Positions 45,068-53,307 of a stretch of DNA of 64,000 bases are shown one piece after another. The stretch is from contig NZ_JXST01000018.1 in the NCBI RefSeq assembly GCF_000878195.1, positions 51,635 through 115,634 on the forward strand, read 5' to 3'. The DNA comes from Mycolicibacterium llatzerense. Its GTDB lineage: Bacteria; Actinomycetota; Actinomycetes; Mycobacteriales; Mycobacteriaceae. The notes under the pieces are model-generated. The model searched no databases. It had not been told where the DNA came from and saw only the letters and a program-made list of their open reading frames with translations. Each line of letters begins with the position of its first letter. The first letter of the stretch is position 1. The translations under genes were made by a program, and so were the position numbers.

Positions 45068-45850
45068 CTACTCAGCAGCCGGTGCCGTGTTGACCAGGAG
45101 CAGGTTCGACGTCGCCCGATGGGTGATGGTGTTGGCCGTCGAGCCCAGGACGCGGGCGAAGCCCGCCATGCCACGGTTTCCGATCACGACGAGGTCATAT
45201 TCGGCGGTCGCGAGCACGTCGGCCGGATCACCGAGCAGCGCCTGCCGGGCCAGCGAGCCGGTGACCTCCAGTTGGCTTGCGACATTCTCGAGCGTCTCCT
45301 CGGCCGCGGCGGTGTCACCGGCGACGGTGACCAGGACCGGCCGGACGCCGAGGGCGGCCGCCAGGTCGTACCCGGCACGCGCCGCGCGCACCGAGGTGTC
45401 GGAGCCGTCGGTGGCCAGGGCGATCGTCTGCACTGCCGCGACGGCCTTGCGCACGAACAACACATCCACAGGACTGTGGTGGGACAACTCGTTCGAGGTG
45501 CTCCCCCACAACCGGCTGGCAGTCTGGCCGAGCCCTGCCGCACCAACCACGATCAGCGCGCGGTCGGACTGCGCCGCGGCGTCGACCAGTGCGTCGAACG
45601 CACTGCCCTTCACCGGAATCCTCTCGATCGCCGTGACTCCCAGCGCGGTGAGATCGACGTCGGCGCCCTCAGCCGTCAGCTCCGCCCACGGCTGTTCGCG
45701 CCCTCCGGGCACCGAGACGCTGGGCTTCCACGCGGTGACGACGGTGACCGGCACACCGAGCACAGCCGCCACCACACCAGCGACGGTGACGGCGTCGGTT
45801 GCCTCGTCGGATCCGTCGGTGCCGACGACGATCCTGGAATAGGGCGCCAT
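45068..45850 (-). CDS. Universal stress protein, tandem UspA domains
   Basis: A 260-residue protein with two UspA domains. Each starts with a strand and Asp (IVVGTDGSDEATDA, IALATDGSDTSVRA) and ends with the ATP-binding GxxG-x9-G(S/T) motif (GAAGLGQTASRLWGSTSNE and GNRGMAGFARVLGSTANT). It probably binds ATP and acts in stress or hypoxia. The start at 45850 is chosen for AAAGGA just upstream. It is the last gene of a likely operon with the DUF445 and Abi-alpha proteins, 24 bases behind DUF445. Confidence 0.92.
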   Translation of the reverse strand: MAPYSRIVVGTDGSDEATDAVTVAGVVAAVLGVPVTVVTAWKPSVSVPGGREQPWAELTAEGADVDLTALGVTAIERIPVKGSAFDALVDAAAQSDRALIVVGAAGLGQTASRLWGSTSNELSHHSPVDVLFVRKAVAAVQTIALATDGSDTSVRAARAGYDLAAALGVRPVLVTVAGDTAAAEETLENVASQLEVTGSLARQALLGDPADVLATAEYDLVVIGNRGMAGFARVLGSTANTITHRATSNLLLVNTAPAAE

Positions 45851-45874
45851 TGCGGTCCTTTCGGTCACGTGGGA

Positions 45875-47296
45875 TCAGGCCCCGAAGACGAGGATGTGGA
45901 CGGCGCCGACGACGACGCCCAGGAGCCCGCCGTGGGCATACAGCAGCCACGCGTCCTGCTCGATCGCCGAGTACAGCATCTCGCCGAACCGGTCGGGCGG
46001 CAGCGCCCGGAACTTCTCGGTCGCGAACGTTTCGATCTTCTTGGCCTGGGTCTTGTTGAACCCGGGGTCGTAGAGGACGCTCGGGGCGAAGTCGACCAGC
46101 TTGTCACCGGCGCCGCGCTGCAGCCCCTCGACGTCGACGACGCCGAAGGATTTCCGGGCGACGACCAGGTACGGCCCCAGGATGCGCTCGGCCTCTTCCC
46201 CGACCGCGGATTGGATGAGCGCCCGGGTCTTGTCGGCGCTGGCACCGTTGAGCAGTTCGTGCGCGAAGTTCTTGACCGTCAGAACTTGCAGCGAGAGCAT
46301 CGTGGCGAGTTCGTGCGCCGCCTGATGCTGGCGCTTCGCGAAAAGTCCTTGCTTCCAAAGGTATTTGTAGCGCGGCTGCGGCTCCCCCGGCTCGAACACC
46401 ACCTTGATCGCGATGATGTTGACGATGATGCCGATGACCGCGGCACCGCCGAGTACCCACAGCCAGGTCGGCAGGAAGTGCAGGATCGAGTCGACGAATC
46501 CCGGCAGGTGGATAGCGAAACCGCCATGAGCCGCAGCGTGTTCGCGCGCCTCGTCGCTGGAGTAGTAGATCAGCGACAGCCACAGCGCCAGCAGGATGCC
46601 GAACGGGAAGCCCAGCGCGCCGATGCGCACCATGAACCGCAGTTCGGGCACCGCCATGCCTTTGATGATGTCCCGCAACACTTCTGGATTACGGCGCAGG
46701 AAGTTGACGGTCATCAGCTTGACGTTGAGCAGCTGGTCGATGTTCTCGCCGATCTTGGCGAACGCGCGCTTGGAAATGGTCGGCAATTCGGCGTCGACCG
46801 TCTGCAGCACCTCGTCCTTCAACGGCTGCGGGAGCGACCGCCACATCTGCGGATGCCGGGCCTCGATGATCTCGGTGGTCAACCGGCCGATATCCGGTCT
46901 CGCGGCCACCGCGATCGCTTTGGCGAGTTTGTCGGGATTGAGTTGTTCATAGACGTCCGAGATCTTGCCGATCCGGGCTATGGAGGTGTCGACGATGAGA
47001 CTGGCCATCTTCTCGGCGCGACACGGAATGAATCCCTGGAAACCCAGAATTCCGTTGGGCGCGAAGGTCGGCAGAATCTGGACCTTGCGCGGCAGAAAGG
47101 GAAATATCCGTTTCAGGCCCGGCACGTAGAACCCGGTGAACCGCACCGGCGCGAACAACATGATCACGCCGGTCCAGTTGGTTATCAAACCAGCGATCAT
47201 GCTGAAGATCGGCACGCTGATGATGTCGACGATGAATTTCGATTGTCCGGTGAGCTCCTCCCAATCAAGAAAGGGCCCGGCAGCGAGCGTTGTCAT
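45875..47296 (-). CDS. DUF445 family membrane protein
   Basis: A 473-residue protein with an N-terminal membrane helix (FSMIAGLITNWTGVIMLFAP), a long soluble helical middle (AEKMASLIVDTSIARIGKISDVYEQL), and central membrane helices (FPFGILLALWLSLIYY, WLWVLGGAAVIGIIVNIIAIKVVF). The paired NWTGVIMLF and NIIAIKVVFEP elements are the DUF445 repeats. A last helix at the C-terminus (LLGVVVGAVHILVFG) completes it. DUF445 (YjiN-type) has no firm function. It stands between an Abi-alpha gene and a universal stress gene. Confidence 0.8.
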   Translation of the reverse strand: MTTLAAGPFLDWEELTGQSKFIVDIISVPIFSMIAGLITNWTGVIMLFAPVRFTGFYVPGLKRIFPFLPRKVQILPTFAPNGILGFQGFIPCRAEKMASLIVDTSIARIGKISDVYEQLNPDKLAKAIAVAARPDIGRLTTEIIEARHPQMWRSLPQPLKDEVLQTVDAELPTISKRAFAKIGENIDQLLNVKLMTVNFLRRNPEVLRDIIKGMAVPELRFMVRIGALGFPFGILLALWLSLIYYSSDEAREHAAAHGGFAIHLPGFVDSILHFLPTWLWVLGGAAVIGIIVNIIAIKVVFEPGEPQPRYKYLWKQGLFAKRQHQAAHELATMLSLQVLTVKNFAHELLNGASADKTRALIQSAVGEEAERILGPYLVVARKSFGVVDVEGLQRGAGDKLVDFAPSVLYDPGFNKTQAKKIETFATEKFRALPPDRFGEMLYSAIEQDAWLLYAHGGLLGVVVGAVHILVFGA

Positions 47297-47326
47297 GAAA
47301 TGTCCCTGGGCTTGTCGGGGTCGGGG

Positions 47327-48433
47327 TCAGTGCTGGTGCTTGTGCGCGGCAGGGTCAGGCGGGCCTTTCCCGATGATCTTGTCGCCGCGCTCATCGGTGG
47401 CCCAGCCGCCGGCGTTGTAGCCGTCGGTGTCGATGCAGACCTCGCAGAACTGCTCACCGAATTCCGACAGGTAGATGCTGCGGTACACGCTGATCGTCTT
47501 GGGTATCGACTCCGTCACCTCGAGTGCTCGCGGTTGCACTTCGAGCAGCGCGTAACGCCGGTAGTCGGCCACTGGTTCAGACGAAAACCGCACCAGACCA
47601 AGACGATTCAGATTCGCGAGATAGCGTTGATCGGCCTCCGGCCAACTGCAACCGGCCATGTCCGCGATCATGTTCACGCCCCTGACGAGCCGCTCCGAGC
47701 CGATCTGGAACATCGTCTTCGTTCGGATGTCGATGGCCGGCTGGACGCCGGCAACGGCCAAGAACCGCAGCATCCGAACTTCGTCGGGCGCAAGTTCGCC
47801 AAGAATGTGTCCGAATGCCGGATGCCGGTGCGCCTGCTTGCGAGTCGGCTTCTGCGACTTGGCAATCAGCTCATCACCCCAGTGGCGCAGATCGGCGTCG
47901 CCGTCGTGCTTGGCGGATTTCTCGTCACCGTCGTGGTGGTCGGCCTTCTTCTTGCCAGGGTTGTCGGCACCGCCGACCACGCGACGCACCGGCGTGACGG
48001 CGGCGCCGAGGACGGCCGCCGGATTCAGCGCCGACTCGGCAGCACGCTTGAGGCCGCCAAAGATTCCCTGGCCTTCGACCGGCGACGGGTCCGGCGCCAC
48101 GACGGGTAGCACAGTGGTTGCGGCACCGACATTTTCGTCCTCGGCGTCAATATCCTCGCGGGCGTCGGCCCCTTCCAGCGGCCGGGAGATCGCCGCCGGC
48201 TCTGGGTGCGTCTCGCGTCCGGGTAGCCGGCTGAGAATGTTCACGACCTTCCACAGGTCGCCCGCGGCAGCCCGGGTCGATTGCACGGCTGCCGCGACGT
48301 CCCGCACGGTATCGATGCCCAGTTTGGTGAGCGGATCGACTATGGCGCCCAAGGGATTACCGCTTGGTCGCTGACTGGCATCGTCGGAGGGCAGCGCGTC
48401 GTGCGCTTTGTCGGATTTTGGATCGTCGCCCAT
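47327..48433 (-). CDS. Abi-alpha (DUF4393) family protein
   Basis: A 368-residue protein with no signal peptide. The N-terminal 150 residues are Pro/Asp-rich and low in complexity, with one weak hydrophobic stretch. A charged segment (KKKADHHDGDEKSAKHDGD) precedes the C-terminal domain that I recognise as Abi-alpha: PDEVRMLRFLAVAGVQPAID, MIADMAGC, YLANLNRLGLVRFSSEPV, YRSIYLSEFGEQFCEVC. The family is named for phage abortive infection in Lactococcus but has no proven action in actinobacteria. GGAGG lies at good distance before the ATG. It leads the operon with DUF445 and the stress protein, 184 bases after the PucR gene. Confidence 0.72.
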   Translation of the reverse strand: MGDDPKSDKAHDALPSDDASQRPSGNPLGAIVDPLTKLGIDTVRDVAAAVQSTRAAAGDLWKVVNILSRLPGRETHPEPAAISRPLEGADAREDIDAEDENVGAATTVLPVVAPDPSPVEGQGIFGGLKRAAESALNPAAVLGAAVTPVRRVVGGADNPGKKKADHHDGDEKSAKHDGDADLRHWGDELIAKSQKPTRKQAHRHPAFGHILGELAPDEVRMLRFLAVAGVQPAIDIRTKTMFQIGSERLVRGVNMIADMAGCSWPEADQRYLANLNRLGLVRFSSEPVADYRRYALLEVQPRALEVTESIPKTISVYRSIYLSEFGEQFCEVCIDTDGYNAGGWATDERGDKIIGKGPPDPAAHKHQH

Positions 48434-48617
48434 AATTCGCCTCCGTCAGACTGTGCGAGTAATTATCCAAAGGACCGGCTCGCTGACATGCGTTTCGCGT
48501 TGATCCAAAAGCTACTGACGGCAGCCCAAGCAAACTACGTCGCAAACAGCCAAAGTTCGTGCGGCACCCTGGACGCACGTTGTCGACGGTCCACAAATGG
48601 CCCGCTGCGACGAATTG

Positions 48618-49886
48618 TCAGTTCAGAACTGCTTGCCCGAACCAGTGGCACAGCAGCAATGCGACCTCGACCTCGATCCGATCGTCGACAATGGGCGTGC
48701 CCCGGCGACTGATCGCGCGGTTCACCCGGTACTTGATCGAATTCGAATGCAGATGCATTTCGTCGGCGGCCGCTTTGAAACTCGACCCGGTCCGCAGGAA
48801 CACGCGCAACGTCTCGCGAAGCCGTTCGTCGTTCTCTGTGTCACTCGCCAGCGGGCCCAGAATTTCGGCCACCCAAGCGCCGACCGATCCGACGTTCTCG
48901 CCCAGCAGCGTCGCGACGGGCAGCCCCGGATCACTCGCCGCGGTGATGCGGCGGTCCACCGATCCCGACACCACTGCCACCGCGCGGGCGTCGACCGCTT
49001 GTCCGTGCGAACGCCGGAAGCCCTCGATGCCCGGTAACGGGTTGCCCATTGCGATCCACGGTGAATCCTGTTGCGCCGCCGCGAATTCACGGATCCGCTC
49101 CGCCGCGTCCTCGGCGCCGCGTGCCGACAGCGGAAGCCAGACCCAGGCCGTGAGGTGGTCGACCGACAGGAACAGCGGCGGCTCATGGGTGCCGAGCGAG
49201 GTGGCAAGGTGGTTCGCGAAGCGCTCCATACGCACCAGTTCGTCGCCGCCGTTGTCCTCCGGGTACCACAGCGCCAACGCCAGATGCACGCGCCGCAACG
49301 GGTAGCGGATGTCTTCGGTCAGCTCGTCGACGTCACCGCCGGCCGCGGCGAGGATGGCTCGAACGCTTTGGCCTCGCATACTGTTTCGGTTTTCCACCCA
49401 CCGGTCGTACTCCTGTTGGTAAGTGTTGAGAACCTGCTGCGAAATCCAGTCGATGTAGCCGAACGAGACCGTCTGGAAATACTTGAAGACGTCGAGACTC
49501 CAACGAGGGTCCAGGTCCGACGCCGCGATCTCGTCGAGCACGAAGTTCAGCACTTCCTGGTGCCCCAGCCGGTAGGCGCGCACCATCGCATTTGCGGGAA
49601 CACCTCGCTGCGCCATCCGCCGCGCGTGCTCGAGCGATTCCGTCGGCGGCACGACGTCCTCGATCGGAATGCGATGACGAATCGAGGCGAAGACGGTGTC
49701 GACGTTGGCCGCGACGGTGTGCTCCTGCAATTCGAGCAGCTGCGCATCCTCGCTGAGCTCGGAGATCTCGGTCAGCAGGATCTTCTGGATCGACTGCGTG
49801 ATGTCGTTGAGCTTGCCGTCGAGGGCTCCGATGATCTCCGCCGCGCGTGCGACGACAGCACTCTCGTCGACGCGTCTTTCTGGCAT
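48618..49886 (-). CDS. PucR/CdaR family transcriptional regulator
   Basis: A 422-residue regulator. The N-terminal part is a helical sensor (AAEIIGALDGKLNDITQSIQ, ESLEHARRMAQRGVPANAMVRAYRLGHQEVLNFVLDEI in parts), the middle resembles the GGDEF-like CdaR domain (LALALWYPEDN, LFLSVDHLTAWVWLPL), and the C-terminal helix-turn-helix (LRVFLRTGSSFKAAADEMHLHSNSIKYR) is of PucR type. The start at 49886 fits family length although the ribosome-binding site is weak. It is divergent from the P450 operon with 167 bases between, so it probably controls that operon. Confidence 0.87.
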   Translation of the reverse strand: MPERRVDESAVVARAAEIIGALDGKLNDITQSIQKILLTEISELSEDAQLLELQEHTVAANVDTVFASIRHRIPIEDVVPPTESLEHARRMAQRGVPANAMVRAYRLGHQEVLNFVLDEIAASDLDPRWSLDVFKYFQTVSFGYIDWISQQVLNTYQQEYDRWVENRNSMRGQSVRAILAAAGGDVDELTEDIRYPLRRVHLALALWYPEDNGGDELVRMERFANHLATSLGTHEPPLFLSVDHLTAWVWLPLSARGAEDAAERIREFAAAQQDSPWIAMGNPLPGIEGFRRSHGQAVDARAVAVVSGSVDRRITAASDPGLPVATLLGENVGSVGAWVAEILGPLASDTENDERLRETLRVFLRTGSSFKAAADEMHLHSNSIKYRVNRAISRRGTPIVDDRIEVEVALLLCHWFGQAVLN

Positions 49887-49933
49887 GAGACGACCGTAGA
49901 TCACAGGGCGCCGAAGTTGCTGCAAATCGGGCT

Positions 49934-49950
49934 TTGTCGCCGCACGACAA
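49934..49950. promoter_or_regulatory. Inverted repeat in the PucR-P450 divergent region
   Basis: TTGTCG and CGACAA form a perfect inverted repeat with spacer CCGCA, 48 bases before the pucR start and 104 bases before the P450 gene. A regulator site is likely from its place; which protein binds is not known. Confidence 0.45.
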
Positions 49951-50053
49951 CGACGCTCCGCAAACACCTCGAGAGTTGGTCGTCCCGAGACGTCGATCAG
50001 AACCGCCCCAGTGAATAGCTTTCGTAAACATCAGACCGATAAGGAGGGCAACA

Positions 50054-51298
50054 GTGACTACTCTGGCCGCAACCGAAGTGGACCTCGCCGCCGTCGACCT
50101 TGCCGACCCCGCGGTGTGGGACGCCGGTCCGCCGTACGAGTTGTTCGCCCGAATGCAGCGCGAAGACCCCGTGCACTACAGCCCGCAGCGCAATGTCCCC
50201 GGCGAGGGCGGCTTCTGGTCGATCACCCGCTTCGACGACGTGCGCACCGTCAGCCGCGACCACCGCACGTTCTCGTCCGAGAAGCGCGGCATCTTCAACG
50301 TCGACGACATCGGTGTCCCGCTGGATATTCAGCGCCTGCAGCTGATTTCGATGGACCCGCCCCGGCACGACCGGCTCAAGGCCCTCGTCATCAAGGCCTT
50401 CACCCCCGAACGCGTCGCGGCCCACGAACAGGCCATCAAGCAGATCATCAACGACGTGCTCGACAGCGTCGCCGACCGCGACAGCTTCGACCTGGTCCGC
50501 GATATCGCCCGGCCGGTGCCGGCCCGGGTGATCGGCTCGATGCTCGGCACGCCCGCCGAGGATGACGAGCGCCTCGTCTACTGGACCAACGTGTTCAGCG
50601 CGTTCGAGGACCCGGAAATCCGCAAGCAGTGGGATGACGCCGGCGCCGTCGTCACCGAGATCATCATGTACCTCAATGATCAGATGAATCGACGCCGGGA
50701 GAACCCGCGCGACGACCTGATCACCGCGGTGATGAATGCCGAAGTCGATGGCGAGAAGCTCAACGAGCTCGAGATGGCCACGTTCTTCGCCCTGCTGATG
50801 ACCGCAGGCAACGACTCGACCCGGGCTACCTACAGCGCGACGATGCTGGCCCTGATGCAGAACCCGGATCAGCTGATCCTGCTGCAGGAGAATCCCGAAC
50901 TGCTCGACGCCACCGTCGAAGAGGGCCTGCGTTACGCGCCCGCGTTCGCCTTCATGGGCCGCGCCGCGACGACGGACTTCGAGCTGCACGGCAAGCAGAT
51001 CAAGGAAGGCGACCGCCTGCTGCTGTGGTACCTGGCCTCCAACCGGGACGAGACCGCGTTCGAGAATCCGCACGAATTCGACATCACCCGTGAGGGGCTG
51101 GCGGACAAGCACCAAGCCTTCGGTGGCCGCGGCAAGCACTTCTGCCTGGGCGCCAACCTGGCGCGACTGGAACTGAAGCTGTGGATTCAGGAGACCATCC
51201 GCCGGTTCCCCGACCTCACGCTGGACGGCGACCCGACACGCGTGCGGGCGCTGTTCCTCAACCAGTACAAGTCGATCCCTGTTCGGCGGTCGCGATGA
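50054..51298 (+). CDS. Cytochrome P450
   Basis: A 414-residue soluble P450 monooxygenase. The I-helix motif is AGNDSTRATYSA, the ExxR is in ATVEEGLRYAP, and the haem-binding loop FGGRGKHFCLG carries the axial Cys. GTG start with GGAGGG spaced 7. The family is that of bacterial class I P450s which use a separate reductase and ferredoxin; the reductase encoded next door contains its own 2Fe-2S domain and could serve it. Start of the four-gene oxidative operon; ATGA overlap with the reductase gene. Substrate unknown; a steroid or terpenoid is a guess from the neighbouring ChoD-like gene. Confidence 0.95.
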   Translation: MTTLAATEVDLAAVDLADPAVWDAGPPYELFARMQREDPVHYSPQRNVPGEGGFWSITRFDDVRTVSRDHRTFSSEKRGIFNVDDIGVPLDIQRLQLISMDPPRHDRLKALVIKAFTPERVAAHEQAIKQIINDVLDSVADRDSFDLVRDIARPVPARVIGSMLGTPAEDDERLVYWTNVFSAFEDPEIRKQWDDAGAVVTEIIMYLNDQMNRRRENPRDDLITAVMNAEVDGEKLNELEMATFFALLMTAGNDSTRATYSATMLALMQNPDQLILLQENPELLDATVEEGLRYAPAFAFMGRAATTDFELHGKQIKEGDRLLLWYLASNRDETAFENPHEFDITREGLADKHQAFGGRGKHFCLGANLARLELKLWIQETIRRFPDLTLDGDPTRVRALFLNQYKSIPVRRSR

Positions 51299-52269
51299 GT
51301 AGCGCCGCCTACCGGGAAGTCGAGGTCGACCTCGAGGTCCGTCGACGTGAGCAGTCCGCGGACGGTGTCGTCACGCTGACCCTCGCCGACCCCGCGGGCG
51401 CGGACCTGCCTGAGTGGACCCCCGGCGCTCACATCGACCTGGTCATGACGCCGTCGCTGACGCGGCAGTATTCCCTGTGCGGCAGCACCGCCAGCCGCAG
51501 TGAGTGGCGGGTCGGCATCCTGCTCGACCCGAACAGCCGCGGCGGCTCGCAGTTCGTCCACGACAAACTGCAGGAAGGCACCACGATCCGGGTGCGCGGG
51601 CCGCGCAATCACTTCCCGCTCGCGAACTCGCCGCGCTACCAGTTCGTCGCCGGCGGTATCGGCATCACGCCGATGCTCCCGATGATCGAAGCCGCCGAAG
51701 CCACCGGTGCCGACTGGCGGCTGATCTACGGCGGCAGCGCCCGCTCATCGATGGCGTACCTGGAGGCGCTGGAACGCTTCGGCGACCGCGTGACCATCTG
51801 CGCGCGCGACGAGGAGGGCGACGGTTTCCGGACGAAGCTGGCGGCGGTGCTGGCAGCTCCGCAGGAGAACACGCTGGTCTACTGCTGCGGGCCCGAGGGT
51901 CTGCTGGACGCGGTCGAGAAGGGTTGCCAGGCATGGCCCGACGGCAGCCTGCACCTCGAGCGCTTCTCCGCCAAGACCGTCGAAGCGCCGTCGGATGCGC
52001 TCGACACGTTCGAAGTGGAATGCCAGCGGTCGGGCATCACCCTGACCGTGCCGCTGGACAAGACGATCTACGACGTCGCCGAAGGAGCCGGCCTGGATGT
52101 GCTGGGGTCGTGCATGGAAGGCGTCTGCGGCACTTGTGAATGCGAAATCATCTCCGGCGACGGTGATCACCGCGACTCGGTCCTCACCGATTCGGAGAAG
52201 GCCGCCAACCAAACCATCATGATCTGCGTCTCGCGCTCCCGGTCCGAAAGGCTGGTGCTCGACCTATGA
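51295..52269 (+). CDS. Phthalate dioxygenase reductase-type flavin/2Fe-2S reductase
   Basis: A 324-residue electron-transfer protein with three parts: the flavin domain (LTRQYSLCGST, typical RxYSL motif), the NAD-binding domain (AGGIGITPMLPMI, CCGPEGLLDAV), and a C-terminal plant-type ferredoxin with CMEGVCGTCECEI and the fourth Cys in MICVSRS. This order is that of phthalate dioxygenase or vanillate reductases, usually with FMN. It overlaps the P450 gene by ATGA and the Rieske gene by ATGA, so one reductase probably serves both oxygenases. Confidence 0.94.
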   Translation: MSSAAYREVEVDLEVRRREQSADGVVTLTLADPAGADLPEWTPGAHIDLVMTPSLTRQYSLCGSTASRSEWRVGILLDPNSRGGSQFVHDKLQEGTTIRVRGPRNHFPLANSPRYQFVAGGIGITPMLPMIEAAEATGADWRLIYGGSARSSMAYLEALERFGDRVTICARDEEGDGFRTKLAAVLAAPQENTLVYCCGPEGLLDAVEKGCQAWPDGSLHLERFSAKTVEAPSDALDTFEVECQRSGITLTVPLDKTIYDVAEGAGLDVLGSCMEGVCGTCECEIISGDGDHRDSVLTDSEKAANQTIMICVSRSRSERLVLDL

Positions 52270-53297
52270 GAACCAACTACCCGTTGAACTGCTGGTACGT
52301 GGCCGCGCTCAGCGATGAGGTCGGCGAAGGACTGCTGGCTCGGCGCCTGCTCGGCAAGCATGTGGTGCTGTACCGCCGTGCCTCCGGTGAAGTGGTCGCC
52401 CTGGAGGACCGCTGCGTGCACCGCGCCTATCCCCTGTCGGAGGGCCGACTCGACGGCGACCGGCTGGTGTGCGGTTATCACGGCTTCAGCTACGAACCCG
52501 ACGGCTGTCTGGCCGACGTGCCGTCGCAGGAGAACGTGCCGCCCGGCGCCCGCGTCGAGGCGTATCCGATCGTCGAGACCGCGCCGTTCATCTGGATCTG
52601 GCTCGGCGAGCCGCGGGCCGCGGCCCTGCGCCCGCCGCCGCGCGTGCCGTGGTACCTGGACGGCTCCGGCTGGACCGGCTCCACCGAGGTCGGGCGGGTC
52701 GAGGCGAATTACCTTCTGCTGCACGAGCATTACCTCGATCTGACCGATGTGTTCATCACCCGGCCCGAGATGGTGCCGCCGGATATCCAGCAGTTGCCAC
52801 CGCTCAACGAGGTCGAGATATCCGAGCGCTCGGTGGCCTATACGCGGACGACGCAGCCGAGTCGCCTCGCCCCGTGGGAGTCGGCCATCACCGGCCTGCC
52901 CCAAGAGACGGTGGCCATCCGGCGCGAGGAGGGGACGTTCGTGTCACCCGCCCTGCACACGCAGCACTACGCCATCGACGTCGTGGACGGAAAGTCCTAC
53001 GAGCTCTTGCGAATTCATGGATTCACGCCGGAATCACCAGGCGCGACGCATGTCTTCCTGCAGCTGGCGCGCAACTACGACAGCGCCGAGGACACCATCA
53101 CCGAGTACCTGCGCATCATGTTCCACGAGTGGGCGCTACGCAACGCCACGATCCTGGAAACGATTCAGCGCCGGCTCGACGAACCCGGTGCACGCCGGCG
53201 CGACATCAACGTCAAGGCCGACCGGGCCGCAATCCGGGCGCGGCGTATCGCCATGGACATGGTCGACGACGAAACCAGCCGTTTCACCGCCAACTGA
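52266..53297 (+). CDS. Rieske non-haem iron oxygenase, VanA-like
   Basis: A 343-residue oxygenase. The Rieske [2Fe-2S] centre is bound by CVHRAYPLSEG and CGYHGFSYEPDG (C-x-H...C-x2-H). The mononuclear iron ligands are suggested by HEHYLDLTDVF. NCWYVAALSDEV is the vanillate-demethylase-type N-terminus, indicating a monooxygenase or O-demethylase style enzyme rather than a ring dioxygenase with beta subunits. It overlaps the reductase gene by ATGA. Substrate unknown. Confidence 0.93.
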   Translation: MRTNYPLNCWYVAALSDEVGEGLLARRLLGKHVVLYRRASGEVVALEDRCVHRAYPLSEGRLDGDRLVCGYHGFSYEPDGCLADVPSQENVPPGARVEAYPIVETAPFIWIWLGEPRAAALRPPPRVPWYLDGSGWTGSTEVGRVEANYLLLHEHYLDLTDVFITRPEMVPPDIQQLPPLNEVEISERSVAYTRTTQPSRLAPWESAITGLPQETVAIRREEGTFVSPALHTQHYAIDVVDGKSYELLRIHGFTPESPGATHVFLQLARNYDSAEDTITEYLRIMFHEWALRNATILETIQRRLDEPGARRRDINVKADRAAIRARRIAMDMVDDETSRFTAN

Positions 53298-53307
53298 GGA
53301 GAAGTAC

